The translations under genes and the position numbers were made by a program. This document shows positions 10,781 to 22,818 of a DNA stretch of 64,000 bases, one piece after another. The notes below the pieces were generated by a model, which ran no database searches, was not told where the DNA came from, and saw only the letters and a list, made by a program, of their open reading frames with translations. The DNA is from Primulina eburnea (lineage: Eukaryota; Streptophyta; Magnoliopsida; Lamiales; Gesneriaceae), in the NCBI RefSeq assembly GCF_022965805.1, contig NC_133108.1, forward strand, positions 22,535,545-22,599,544. Direction: 5' to 3'. Position 1 is the stretch's first letter; each line of letters begins with the position of its first letter.

Positions 10781-13321
10781 ATGGCAACTCAAACTCCCGC
10801 TTATATGCTAAATGCAATGGCTATTAATTTCAGATCAATTTTATCCTTCGGTGATGCTGATGTCAAGAAAGTTTTTCAAAAACTGGAAACTGCTGGATTA
10901 AGGACATTCTTGGGAAAATCATCCCAAGAAATCTACTCCAAAGAGCTTCAAGAATTCTACTCCACCAGTATGGTCAACTCTGATGGAAACATAGTTTCTA
11001 CTGTCAATGGTCAGTTGCTGACCATCACTGAAGACTCCTTTGGAGAATTATTTTCCTTACCTTCTGATGGATTGGCACACCTTTCGGATGTTAAAGCTTC
11101 TGATATTGAAGAAATTCAAACCGCACTCTCTGCTGATGGACGGAAAATCAAAGTTTCCGATCCAAAGAAGGAGCTGAAGTATGAGGTTCAGCTACTTGCC
11201 GATGTAGTTGCCAAAGGGCTTTTGGCGAAGGCTGGATCTTTTGCTGCACTCACGTTGGAGAAATTTCAAGTCATTTCAATCATTATGGCTGAGCGAAAAT
11301 TCAACTGGAAACATCTTACATTCAATATTTTGAAGAATATGTTTCTGTCTTCCAAACAGTCCAAGGGTTTTGCGGTGCAACTCAGCTATCTGCTGAAAAT
11401 TAAGGGGTTAGTGGCTGATGATTCAGAAAGATCATCAAAATTTAAAGTCTTCAACGCGAAGAACATTAAGCCACTCAATACCAAATTGGACATTTCTCCT
11501 GCTCAATTTGTCGAGATCAAACAGGAGATTGGGACTCATCCAGCGGCCCCAAAATCAGTGAAGAAGCCAAAACATTGGCTCAACTGAAGGTAGCAAAGAG
11601 GAAATTAGTTTTGAGTGCATCCGATACAGAGAAAACTCCATCCCCACAAATTGCCAAGAAACCAAGAACCCAAAGGGTTAAATCAACAACTACCGAGGTA
11701 TCCATTCCTACTGATAGGATAATTTCTTCAAATGATCAACAACCTATAGAAGCAGTCCCTCTGAAGATCATTCCACCGGAAGCTTCAGCTGGTGCGAAAA
11801 AAGAATCAGTTAAGACCAAAGCTCCTCTGATTCAGATCACTCGCCCTACTAGTGTGGCACCAGCTCGACCCAAAGGTATAAAATTTATAGAGCTGGTGGA
11901 ATCCACTCGAACTGGACTAGAAATTCCACACATTCTGAGCACTGATAAAGGCAAGGGTAAGCTGATTGAAGAGCCCAGACCTTCCAATGCCATTCAGACA
12001 TATTGACCTTGTTTGGGCAAAGGTTAATAGTTTTGCAGCTTCAAAAATTCAGTCCTATGATGCTTGGACAGTTTTTCGTACACAGTTTTTTGCCAAGCAA
12101 CAGAAGAAGAAATCACTGCTGAATACTTTTATCAAACTGGAAGCATTTGTTCTAAGAACGGTGAAAGCTGCCACAATTGCTCAGGCTATGGAAAGAAAAA
12201 CTTATTTGTTTGATCAGATGAGAGCAAAGAAGTTAGCACAAATTCTTAATAAATTGAAGGCTAACTACGTTCCAACGAATCCTACTGCGTATGCTGATCA
12301 AGCAGTAATTACTCAGCTAGACACTGATCTGTTTGGGTTACAATCTCAGATAAAATTTTGGGAAACAGATCAAGAGTTAGTTATTCATCAAGGAGATTTA
12401 GATGATGATGAAGAGGAAGTAGTTGAAGAACCGTCTTCGGAGTAGCAGAAACCATCCTCTGAACAGGTTCTTGTTCCAACTGAAGAGCCAGTTCAAGATA
12501 TGCCTCAATCACCTCCTGCTGAACCTAGTTCTAATCCAGTTGATCACTCTGCTGATCAAATCAATCCAGAGGTCACTATCTCTTTAGAAGCACCGGTTCA
12601 GCAAGATCTGTCTGCTGAACAAACTATTTCAACTGATGTGCCGATTGATTCTCAAGTTCATCCTTTGGAGGCACCAGTTTTGGTTTCATCACCATCTGTT
12701 ATTCATCAAGCCAGTTCTTCTGCTGATCAGAATCCACCCTCAGCGCCTCCAGTTCAAGGAGAAATCATTGTCACTGATGTTCCAGTTCAGAATGTTGCTG
12801 ATACAGTCTCAACTGACCAAGCTATAGTCATTTCTGAACACACCACAAGAGAACCAGGAACCTCTCATCAGTCTCCTCCTCCTTCTTCATCAGATTTTGA
12901 TCTTGTTCTCGAAGAGATTCATAACATGCAGGACAGTATGAATCAAATGCTCTCAGCTATTTCAAAAATTCAGAATACGCAACTGTCTCACACTCTAAAA
13001 TTAGAAGACTCTCAACAGTTCAATTCTGAAAAACTGAAAGCTATCCAAACTGCTGTTACATCTCTCTCATTTGTAGTTGAAGAAATTCAGAAGAATAAGG
13101 GGATAGCCATGAGTCTCACTGCAACTCAAAATTCTATTAACAAACGAGTTGACAGTGTCGAGTCACTCGTATCAAGGAAGATAGATTTGCTGCAAGTAAC
13201 AATGACTCCTGCTATTGAAAACCTTTCTACCTCTGTCAGGGTTCTAGCTACTGATGTTCGGAAATTATCAGTCAAGATGGAGCTGTTTGACAAAAAGGGG
13301 AAGAGCTTAAAGAGATTTTAG
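10781..13321 (+). pseudogene. Third ORF of Copia A, about 850 codons, frameshifted
   Basis: A long ORF behind pol. It starts at ATG 10781 (MATQTPAYMLNAMAINF) and is open to 11587. A frameshift near 11580 leads into 11575-12006, a second near 11990 returns to the first frame, and TAG at 12443-12445 interrupts before 12500-13321. Layout: an N-terminal globular region of about 250 residues, a basic Pro/Ser/Thr linker, a second helical region (about 12003-12380), an acidic patch (DDDEEEVVEE), a long Pro/Ser/Gln-rich region, and a C-terminal coiled coil of about 140 residues (12890-13310). I see no signal peptide or transmembrane helix, so an envelope role is not supported. It resembles retroelement-derived proteins annotated in Lamiales (from memory). 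Function unknown. Confidence 0.65.
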
Positions 13322-13461
13322 AACAGCAGAAGAAATCTTAAATTCTTGTATTTGTGAAGAATATGAGTTCATTTGAATCTACTTCTTATTTTATCTACTA
13401 TGAGTTCAGTTATTCAGTTATATTTTTCTCAAGTTTTGTCAAACACCATAAAAGGGGAAAT
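13322..13461 (+). promoter_or_regulatory. 3' untranslated end and polypurine tract of Copia A
   Basis: Non-coding tail after the third ORF, ending in the polypurine tract AAAGGGGAAA (13451-13460) next to the LTR edge at 13462. The tract primes plus-strand DNA synthesis. The last 107 bp are repeated in front of the left LTR at 3865-3971. Confidence 0.8.
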
Positions 13462-13986
13462 TGTTGGAAACTTAATTCCGGTGTTTTGACAAAAGATGAA
13501 CCAACTGAACTAAGCAACTAAACCGATCGTCAACTGAACACGTTCATCAGCTTAATTCAGTTCACTAATCGATACAACTGTAGTCCATTCTCGTCAACTG
13601 ATTCTTTACCAGCTGATCTCTCAGCTGTACACGTCATCAGTTGAAAGCGACAACCGACAAATAGTACAACTACCTGCGACTGGTAGTGGATCGCCGCATT
13701 TCAGAAAAGCAGTGTACGAATGTCAGAGTATATCGACGTGGCAATCAACGGTTAGAATATTCAAATATCTTTTAATGTTACCGTTGAGAGAGAAGCCTAT
13801 AAATAGTCGAAGGCAGCAACCGAAGAAGGACCAACTTTCAGTTATCTCATTTTACTTGCTGTTACGCTGCAAAAATATCTACTTGCATTCAGAAATCAAA
13901 GCTCACACTTATCAGTTATATCAGTAGTATTCAAGACTACATTCTCGAGCTTAAATAGCACTTTGTAATCTTTGATAGATTTTTTA
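13462..13986 (+). repeat. Right LTR of Copia A, first part
   Basis: Matches 3972-4514 of the left LTR, including the TATA motif CTATAAATAG (13798-13807). It is interrupted after 13986 by element B; the LTR resumes at 22386. The last five bases, TTTTA (13982-13986), are the left copy of B's target duplication. Confidence 0.85.
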
Positions 13987-14580
13987 TGTAATGCCCGGTT
14001 ACTCGTACAAATGATAATAATGTGTTTATGTCGTTTATTATGTAGTTATTTAGCTAATTATATTTCACGTGATAATTGAAGTATCAATATTGAGATTGAA
14101 CATGACTTTTATATTGCCCATGGTATATTGAGACTGAATATATGTCTAAATAGTTAGAGTAAGATGTGTAGGTAATGATAGTGTAATGGAAGTTGTGGGA
14201 AATGAGATGTAAATATGGTAGTTCGTACGGGTTTTAGCATAATGAGTTGAATATTGATCCAAATTGTGGGAGGCCTTAACCATTAGGAAGCTAAGATATA
14301 ATGCTACAACTTTCACGTTTTGGGTTTTGTCCAAATCATTGTGGAAGACAAGCCAAAAGCGCCTCGAAGTGAGTTGTGTGTATCGTCACTCCTACAATGA
14401 CACATGTTGGGAGAATGGGCATAACTTTTGACTCATACCTTCAAATGACATGAAACCAGTGGGAGATTCAAGCCAAGACATAGAGCTACAACTTCCTAGT
14501 TTACCACTTTTCCAAATTATGAAGGGAAGAGACGTTTCCGGAGCACTCTTTGAGGAACCAGTGCGCAGAAGCAGAATGAG

Positions 14581-14694
14581 TGGCGCCCGAGCGGTAGGAT
14601 TTTACCGCCCGAGCGCCAATGGTTCTGGAAATCTGGTCTCGGACAGAATTTTCCGCGCTTGAGCGGTAATTTACGACCGCCCGAGCGCCGCCTT
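14581..14694 (+). repeat. CpG-rich stem-loops in 5' LTR of B
   Basis: Four GC-rich units, GGCGCCCGAGCGGT, ACCGCCCGAGCGCC, GCGCTTGAGCGGT and ACCGCCCGAGCGCC, form two imperfect inverted pairs directly before the TATA box. The same block is at 21008-21121 in the 3' LTR. Confidence 0.8.
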
Positions 14695-14703
14695 TTATAT
14701 AAG
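14695..14703 (+). promoter_or_regulatory. TATA box of element B 5' LTR
   Basis: TTATATAAG directly after the last CpG-rich unit; the same motif is at 21122-21130 in the 3' LTR. The 182-bp deletion lies about 40 bp downstream, so it probably removes the start of the transcribed leader. Confidence 0.65.
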
Positions 14704-15782
14704 ATGATAAGTTTCGAAGTTCTGAACATTTCCATCAGCTTTCTTCATCTAGTTTATGCAATAGTGACTGAATTATTGGTATATTTGACAGTATAGGAGC
14801 GAGAAACATCGTCTCAAACAAGTATTCGTACGATTGGACTGTAAGTTGGCATGTTCTTGAAGTAATACATGAGTAATATTATGATTTCAAATGATTCTCA
14901 TTGATTATTGATATATGTACATTGTTAGTATATTTATTGTTGAAACATAGCACCATATTCCATTGTTATGTATTAAATATGTAAGGAACTCATGAATATT
15001 GAAGATGAGTGCTATGTCAAGAACAAGAACATGAACATGAAAGGAAAATGACTGATTTTTACATGATATAGAGCTTGTTGACATCATGGGTGGTTTTAAG
15101 TCCACCAAAGCTATTGGCCAATATATGTTCATGGGGCGTGGGGTTGCCAAAGGTTGCTCCCTGACGTCCAACACAGTAGTAGCTATATAATAAAGCAAGC
15201 ACAGTAGTACAGGTCAACTAATGAGGCTCAAGTACAAAATGAACATTGAATATATGCTACGGTATGACATGTTTTTAAGATTCATTATTGATCACGACTT
15301 GATATGTATGTTCCTTCGAAGCATATTGATACGTACAAGTGCCAACTTATTGAGTTTTATAAACTCACGTAGCTCATGTGTTACAGGATCAGGTAGTGAA
15401 GAGACATAGGATGCCGGTTCGCCAATGGATGCTTGTGACGTGCCCTACCTCGACAAGAACCGGGACTTCTTATTGTATAGCTTCCGCATATGTATTGTAG
15501 TAAATTTTATATGAGGGTTTGAAACAAGTTCCATGTTATGTATGATGATACAAAGTATGTTGGTATATGAGAATATGTTTATAAATGTGTATGAATAGTA
15601 TTGCTTGAGTTTTGGTGTATACAAAATATAGGGACATCATGCCAAAATTTTTATAAACCATCAAAGTGATGCCTCTTGTTGATTTACTTCATACTATAGT
15701 TATATCATTCAAACCTTATTTTGATTACAAGTATAAGTATCATTAATCATGTCAAGTATAGAGTAATGGTGTGACATTTTTA

Positions 15783-15794
15783 TGGTATCAGAGC
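15783..15794 (+). promoter_or_regulatory. Primer binding site of element B
   Basis: TGGTATCAGAGC, complementary to initiator tRNA-Met, six bases after the LTR end. Confidence 0.93.
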
Positions 15795-15927
15795 CCGCGG
15801 TTCTTCGACAGGGAAGACACTGCACTTCATCCACATGGAGAACTCGGCAAGTAAGTATCATTGTATCTCATAGTTTATGCTAAGTTATGTGTCTATGTAT
15901 CCTACATGTAGGTTAAGATAAGCGACG

Positions 15928-18900
15928 ATGCCACCGAAACGTAAAGTACATGAGGGAGAGTCATCTAAGGGCAAGGCCCCAGCAGTCGAAGGTGAAGGTA
16001 GTGCGCCACGACCTGTAGATGACTTCGCCCAATTACTCCAACAACAAGCAAAGGTCCATGGTGAACAAATCCAGCAGCTACTGGAGATGCAACGGACTAC
16101 TCATGAACAGGCACAAGCTCAAGCCATAGTACACAGACATGTGCCTGTTCAAACAGACGTATATGATCGTTTTAGACGTTTGAATCCTCCGGAATTCATG
16201 GGAAGCACCGATCCAGCAGTAGCAGAAGAGTGGATTAAGTCATTGGAGTCCATCTTCTCCTACCTTCATATGGATGATGCTGACCAAGTGACTTGTGCCA
16301 TCTTTCTCTTAACAAAACATGCAAGAATATGGTGGGAAAGTGCAAAAGTGGCATTACCGGTTGGACCACTGACATGGGGAACTTTCAAAACCGTGTTTTA
16401 CAACAAGTATTTCAGTAAAGACGTACGAGCTAAGAAAGCCAGCGACTTCCTTAACCTGAAGCAAGGAACTATGTCAATGACTGAATACATACAACAATTT
16501 GAAGCTGGAGTTCAATATGTACCATATATTGCACAGGATGACACAAGTAAGGGCGAACATTTCATGCGGGGACTTCGCTCTGAAATTAAACGAGATGTAC
16601 GGATGGCGAAAGTTGTTACCTATGGGGAGATAGTGGAAAGAGCACTTATGGCAGAACAAGATGAACATGATACTGACAGAGACAGACAACAACGAAGGCA
16701 GCAGTACTTTCAGAAGAGCCAAGGACCAGGACAAGGCAAAAAGATTGATAGTAGAGATACTCGACCAGAGGAACCCCGTGGCAAGGGTCCTCCTCCACGT
16801 AAAGAACAAGACAGACCACCTTGTCCTAAATGTGGCAAACTTCATGGCGGGGAATGTATGCAAGGTTCTAATGTCTGTTATCGTTGCAAGAAGCCAGGAC
16901 ATCTCGTCAAGAATTGTCCAGGAAGTTCAGAGAAAGTACAGGGACTCCTTTTCTCCATGACCAAAGAAGAAGTGGATGCTGATACATCGATGATCACCGG
17001 TATGTTCTTGATTTCTGGTATTACTGCTATTGTTTTACTAGATTCAGGAGCCACGCATTCTTTTATTTCGGAATCGTTCGTAAAGAGACTGGGCATTACA
17101 CCAAGTACAACAGAGACACAACTCGCCATAGCCTTACCTTCCGGGCAAGAATTACGGACAGATCAGATTGTGCGAGGATGTCCAATATATGTCCAAGGTC
17201 ATCAGATGTATGCTGAATTGATTGTTTTGAAAATGAACGATTTTGATGTGATATTGGGAATGGATTGGCTCTCGAAGTACAGAGTTAATATTGACTGTGG
17301 CCTGAAGATGATCAAGTTTGCACCAGTAGGAGCTGTACTATTCACAGTAGCAAGTGCAGGTACATCCTTACCTCTTCGGATAATCTCTTGTATGAAAGCT
17401 TGTAAATTATTACAGAAGGGGTGTCAAGGATATTTAGCATCTGTTTTAGTTATTGATCCACCGGTTCGTGAATTAAAAGATACAGATGTTGTTTGTGAGT
17501 TTCCAGAAGTGTTTCCTGATGATGTAACAGGCTTACCCCCAGATAGAGAGATCGAATTTGTAATTGATGTTGTGACAGGAACTCATCCGATCTCCAAAGC
17601 TCCTTATCGATTAGCTCCTACAGAAATGAAAGAACTGAAAGAACAGTTACAGGAGTTGCTTGATAAAGGGTTTATTAGACCGAGCTTTTCACCGTGGGGT
17701 GCACCTGTTTTGTTTGTGAAAAAGAAAGACGGTACCCTTCGTCTATGCATTGATTATCGGGAGTTGAACAAAGTGACAATCAAAAATAAGTATCCACTCC
17801 CTAGAATTGATGATTTGTTTGATCAACTACAAGGAGCTGCTATCTTTTCGAAGATTGATTTACGATCAGGATATCATCAATTAAAAGTGAAGTCAGATGA
17901 TATTTCTAAGACTACCTTCTGAACCAGGTACGGGCATTATGAATTTCTTGTAATGCCATTTGGACTAACAAATGCACCAGCTGCTTTCATGGATTTAATG
18001 AACAGAATTTTCAAGCCATTTCTAGACAAGTTCGTGATTGTGTTTATAGATGATATTCTCATCTACTCACGAACTGTAGAGGAGCATCGAGAACATTTGC
18101 AATTAGTTTTGCAAACTTTGAAAGATAAACATTTGTATGCCAAATGGAAGAAATGTGAATTTTGGCTTGAACAAGTAGCATTCTTGGGTCATATCATTTC
18201 AAAAGAAGGCATATCAGTGGATCCAAGCAAGATTGAAGCTGTTAATAACTGGCTACGACCTACCACTGTTACCGAGGTACGTAGTTTCCTTGGGCTAGCT
18301 GGTTATTACCGTCGATTTATAGCGGGATATTCTAAGATAGCATTGCCTTTGACTGCTTTAACCCGAAAGAATGTGAAATTTGTATGGGACGAAGCATGTG
18401 ATCGCAGTTTCCAAGAGTTAAAGGCAAAATTGACATCAGCACCAGTCCTTGCTATACCAGAAGGACCAGGAGATTTTGTGGTATACAGTGATGCTTCGAA
18501 ACAAGGTTTAGGAGCAGTTTTAATGCAGCACGGGAAGGTAATTGCTTATGCTTCAAGGCAATTAAAAGAATATGAAAAGAACTATCCCACACATGATTTA
18601 GAACAGGCAGCAGTGGTATTTGCGTTGAAAATATGGCGCCATTATCTGTATGGTGAACGGTGTGAAATATACACGGACCACAAGAGTTTGAAATATTTAT
18701 TCACACAAAAAGAACTGAATATGAGACAACGACGTTGGTTGGAATTGGTAAAGGATTACGATTGTGTTATTAATTATCATCCAGGTAAAGCCAATGTTGT
18801 TGCAGATGCATTAAGTCGAAAGTCCAGTTCTATTGCTGCAATGCAAGTACAAGAACAAATTTTATGGGATTTGCAGAACTTGAAGCTTGATGTTATTCCA

Positions 18901-20400
18901 AAGGGATCTGCAATCAAATTATCATCTCTCATGGTCCGACCAACACTTGCAGACAGAATCAAGGTCGAACAAAATACAGATAATGAATTACAGCAATTGA
19001 GACAGCGAGATGAAGATAAAGGACATTCAAACTTTGAATTGAATGGGGAAGGAATATGGACATGTCAAGGGAGACTGTGTGTACCAAAACAAGGAACGAC
19101 CAGAACCGACATTCTTATTGATGCTCATGCTACTCCCTATTCGATCCATCCAGGAGGCACAAAAATGTACAAGGATTTGAAACCATTATTTTGGTGGCCA
19201 GGTATGAAAAGGGACATTGCTCAATTTGTTGCACAATGTCTAACTTGTCAACAGGTCAAAACTGAACATCAAAGACCAGCAGGACTCTTGAAACCACTAC
19301 CCATTCCTGAATGGAAATGGGAACACATCACGATGGATTTCATCCTTGGTTTGCCAAGAACACAAAGAGGATTCAATGCTATATGGGTTATTGTGGATCG
19401 ACTTACAAAATCAGCTCACTTTCTTCCGGTGAAGACCACATACACGATGAATCAATATGCTGAAGAATACATCAAAGAGATAGTGAGGCTTCATGGTATC
19501 CCAGTGTCCATTGTATCAGATAGAGATCCCAAATTTACATCTGCATTTTGGAAAAGCTTGCATCATGCTATGGGAACTCGATTGTCATTCAGCACAGCAT
19601 TCCACCCTCAAACTGATGGACAATCAGAACGAGTGAATCAGATCTTAGAAGATATGTTGAGGGCATGTACTATTGACTTCCCAGGTAGTTGGGACAGTAA
19701 ACTACCGTTGGCTGAGTTTACATATAAAAATAGCTATCAGTCAAGCATTGGAATGGCACCATATACTTCATTATATGGTAGAAAATGTCGATCTCCAGTA
19801 CATTGGGATGAAATAGGAGAAAGGAAATTATTAGGCCCTGAATTGGTACAACAGACAGCTGAATTGGTAACCAAGATCAGAGAAAGAATGCACACTGCTC
19901 AGAGTCGACAGAAAAGCTATGCTGATGTGCGACGTCGTCGATTGGAATTTCAGGTTGGTTACCATGTATTTGTAAAGATATCACCATTGAAGGGCATTTT
20001 GCGTTTTGGTAAGAAGGGAAAATTGAGTCCAAGATATATCGGTCCATTTGAAATCTTGGAAAGAATAGGAGACAGAGCCTACCGAGTAGCTTTACCTCCG
20101 AACTTGTCAAATGTTCACAATGTTTTTCACGTTTCCTTGCTACGAAAGTATTTGGCCAATCCTTCTCACGTTCTTCATTATGAACCATTGGAGCTTGCAT
20201 CGAATCTCTCATATGAAGAACGACCGGTCCAAATCCTCGATAGGAAATCAAAAGTGTTACGAGGCAAGGAAATACCCTTGGTGAAATTATTATGGCGCAA
20301 CCATGCAATTGAAGAAGCAACTTGGGAGCGAGAAGACGAGATCCAAAAGAGATATCCTGAACTATATGGTACGTCAAATTTCGAGGACGAAATTCTTTGA
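15928..20400 (+). pseudogene. gag-pol: Gag-pol polyprotein of element B, one nonsense codon
   Basis: A single frame of 1490 codons with one stop at 17920-17922 (codon 665). Order: Gag domain (about residues 80-250), zinc knuckle [14 protein letters not shown] (about 317-330), aspartic protease [13 protein letters not shown] (about 370), reverse transcriptase with [10 protein letters not shown] (about 705), RNase H with [10 protein letters not shown] (about 852), integrase with zinc domain and catalytic region (about 1070-1300), and a chromodomain-like C-terminus with [19 protein letters not shown]. The stop is TGA in a context where relatives have Arg in a TRYGH setting, consistent with CGA to TGA. 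No frameshift seen. The ATG at 15928 opens the frame 134 bp after the primer site. Confidence 0.9.
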
Positions 20401-20413
20401 AGGATGGGAGAAT
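20386..20413 (+). promoter_or_regulatory. Conserved TCGAGGACGAAATT motif and polypurine tract of B
   Basis: AGGATGGGAGAAT (20401-20413) directly before the 3' LTR is the polypurine tract. The preceding TTCGAGGACGAAAT motif is also found before the tracts of C, D and I. In B it lies inside the end of the polyprotein frame. Confidence 0.8.
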
Positions 20414-22385
20414 TGTAATGCCCGGTTACTCGTACAAATGATAATAATGTGTTTATGTCGTTTATTATGTAGTTATTTAGCTAATTATATTTCACGTGAT
20501 GATTGAAGTATCAATATTGAGATTGAACATGACTTTTATATTGCCCATGGTATATTGAGACTGAATATATGTCTAAATAGTTAGAGTAAGATGTGTAGGT
20601 AATGATAGTGTAATGGAAGTTGTGGGAAATGAGATGTAAATATGGTAGTTCGTACGGGTTTTAGCATAATGAGTTGAATATTGATCCAAATTGTGGGAGG
20701 CCTTAACCATTAGGAAGCTAAGATATAATGCTACAACTTTCACGTTTTGGGTTTTGTCCAAATCATTATGGAAGACAAGCCAAAAGCGCCTCGAAGTGAG
20801 TTGTGTGTATCGTCACTCCTACAATGACACATGTTGGGAGAATGGGCATAACTTTTGACTCATACCTTCAAATGACATGAAACTAGTGGGAGATTCAAGC
20901 CAAGACATAGAGCTACAACTTCCTCGTTTACCACTTTTCCAAATTATGAAGGGAAGAGACGTTTCCGGAGCACTCTTTGAGGAACCAGTGCGCAGAAGCA
21001 GAATGAGTGGCGCCCGAGCGGTAGGATTTTACCGCCCGAGCGCCAATGGTTCTGGAAATCTGGTCTCGGACAGAATTTTCCGCGCTTGAGCGGTAATTTA
21101 CGACCGCCCGAGCGCCGCCTTTTATATAAGATGATAAGTTTCGAAGTTCTGAACATTTCCATCAGCTTTCTTCATCCCTTCTTCAGCCAAACTCGAGAGA
21201 AAAGTCTAGAAAACATCCTCCAAAGCTTTCTTCTTCCTTTCCTTCATCATTTTGAAGATAGATCTTAGTTCTCCATCACAAGAACATCATAAGGGTGTAA
21301 GTTTTCTTCTCTTTTAGTTATGGTACTTGTAGGTGACAATAAAGGAATGATTTTCATCTAGTTTATGCAATAGTGACTGAATTATTGGTATATTTGACAG
21401 TATAGGAGCGAGAAACATCGTCTCAAACAAGTATTCGTACGATTGGACTGTAAGTTGGCATGTTCTTGAAGTAATACATGAGTAATATTATGATTTCAAA
21501 TGATTCTCATTGATTATTGATATATGTACATTGTTAGTATATTTATTGTTGAAACATAGCACCATATTCCATTGTTATGTATTAAATATGTAAGGAACTC
21601 ATGAATATTGAAGATGGGTGCTATGTCAAGAACAAGAACATGAACATGAAAGGAAAATGACTGATTTTTACATGATATAGAGCTTGTTGACATCATGGGT
21701 GGTTTTAAGTCCACCAAAGCTATTGGCCAATATATGTTCATGGGGCGTGGGGTTGCCAAAGGTTGCTCCCTGACGTCCAACACAGTAGTAGATATATAAT
21801 AAAGCAAGCACAGTAGTACAGGTCAACTAATGAGGCTCAAGTACAAAATGAACATTGAATATATGCTACGGTATGACATGTTTTTAAGATTCATTATTGA
21901 TCACGACTTGATATGTATGTTCCTTCGAAACATATTGATACGTACAAGTGCCAACTTATTGAGTTTTATAAACTCACGTAGCTCATGTGTTACAGGATCA
22001 GGTAGTGAAGAGACATAGGATGCCGGTTCGCCAATGGATGCTTGTGACGTGCCCTACCTCGACAAGAACCGGGACTTCTTATTGTATAGCTTCCGCATAT
22101 GTATTGTAGTAAATTTTATATGAGGGTTTGAAACAAGTTCCATGTTATGTATGATGATACAAAGTATGTTGGTATATGAGAATATGTTTATAAATGTGTA
22201 TGAATAGTATTGCTTGAGTTTTGGTGTATACAAAATATAGGGACATCATGTCAAAATTTTTATAAACCATCAAAGTGATGCCTCTTGTTGATTTACTTCA
22301 TACTATAGTTATATCATTCAAACCTTATTTTGATTACAAGTATAAGTATCATTAATCATGTCAAGTATAGAGTAAGGGTGTGACA
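20414..22385 (+). repeat. 3' LTR of element B (full length)
   Basis: 1972 bp, TGTAATGCCCGG to GGTGTGACA. It retains the 182 bp lost from the 5' LTR, so it represents the original LTR. CpG-rich block at 21008-21121, TATA box at 21122-21130. Confidence 0.93.
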
Positions 22386-22818
22386 TTTTAAGTTGTGCTA
22401 AGATCAGTTACGATCTGTAAAAATGTTGTATACTAAGAGTTTAAGTTTTGGCAAAGTGATAAGTGCAAACTGAAGTGGGTAAGTGCAGTATCTTGTATTT
22501 GATCAAAGTCTTTTAGTGAATATCCTATCTTCGTGATAGAAGGGGTGACGTAGGAGTTATTCAAGTCTCCAAACATCCAGAAACATATTGTGTTATCTTT
22601 ACTTCAGTCATTATTTTCAGTTAGATACTCTATCTTTCGGTCAGTTTATTTTCCGCAACTGTTTTGTTCAGTTTAACTGATTGTCATTGACCGACGGGAT
22701 ATTTCGTATCAGTTTGTAACATAACTGAACTTATATTGCCGAAGAATACATAAATTCGAGAAGTGTTTATTCAACCCCCCCTTCTAAACACTCTTTATTA
22801 GCTTAACCGATCCTTTCA
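22386..22818 (+). repeat. Right LTR of Copia A, second part
   Basis: Resumes after the TTTTA duplication of B (22386-22390) with AGTTGTGCTAAGATCAG, matching 4508 onward in the left LTR, and ends CCGATCCTTTCA at 22818. Contains the ATTCAACCCCCCCTTC signature. Confidence 0.85.

Larger units (their letters stand above)
13987..15776 (+). repeat. 5' LTR of element B (with 182-bp deletion)
   Basis: 1790 bp from TGTAATGCCCGGTTACTCG to GGTGTGACA. Compared with the 3' LTR it lacks the bases equivalent to 21177-21358; the junction at 14744-14749 is a single TTCATC, which occurs twice in the 3' LTR. Contains CpG-rich stem-loops (14581-14694) and a TATA box (14695-14703). Confidence 0.92.
13987..22385 (+). 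mobile_element. Gypsy (Tekay/Del-type chromovirus) element B, complete
   Basis: 5' LTR 13987-15776, primer site 15783-15794, gag-pol 15928-20400, polypurine tract 20401-20413, 3' LTR 20414-22385, flanked by TTTTA at 13982-13986 and 22386-22390. RT-RNase H-integrase order and a C-terminal chromodomain-like end place it in the chromoviruses. The LTRs differ at about nine sites counted by eye plus one 182-bp deletion in the 5' LTR, so insertion was recent. Confidence 0.93.
3972..22818 (+). mobile_element. Copia-type LTR retrotransposon A (decayed; split by element B)
   Basis: Order: LTR 3972-4935, gag 4936-6388, protease-integrase-RT-RNase H 6432-9635, antisense ORF 9774-10250, third ORF 10781-13321, polypurine tract 13451-13461, LTR 13462-22818 interrupted by B at 13987-22385. 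Integrase before reverse transcriptase is the Ty1/Copia order. A long extra ORF behind pol suggests a Sirevirus-like clade (inference). No primer binding site follows the left LTR, and the genes carry many stops and frameshifts, so it is not autonomous. Confidence 0.85.

Noticed and set aside
10781..13321. Envelope gene in Copia A
   Set aside because: No signal peptide, transmembrane helix or cleavage-like site visible; kept as an ORF of unknown function.
14581..14694. CpG island of a host gene promoter
   Set aside because: Present identically in both LTRs of element B, so it belongs to the element.
16474..16902. 142-codon minus-strand ORF opposite gag of B
   Set aside because: Shadow of an intact gag frame with a zinc knuckle.
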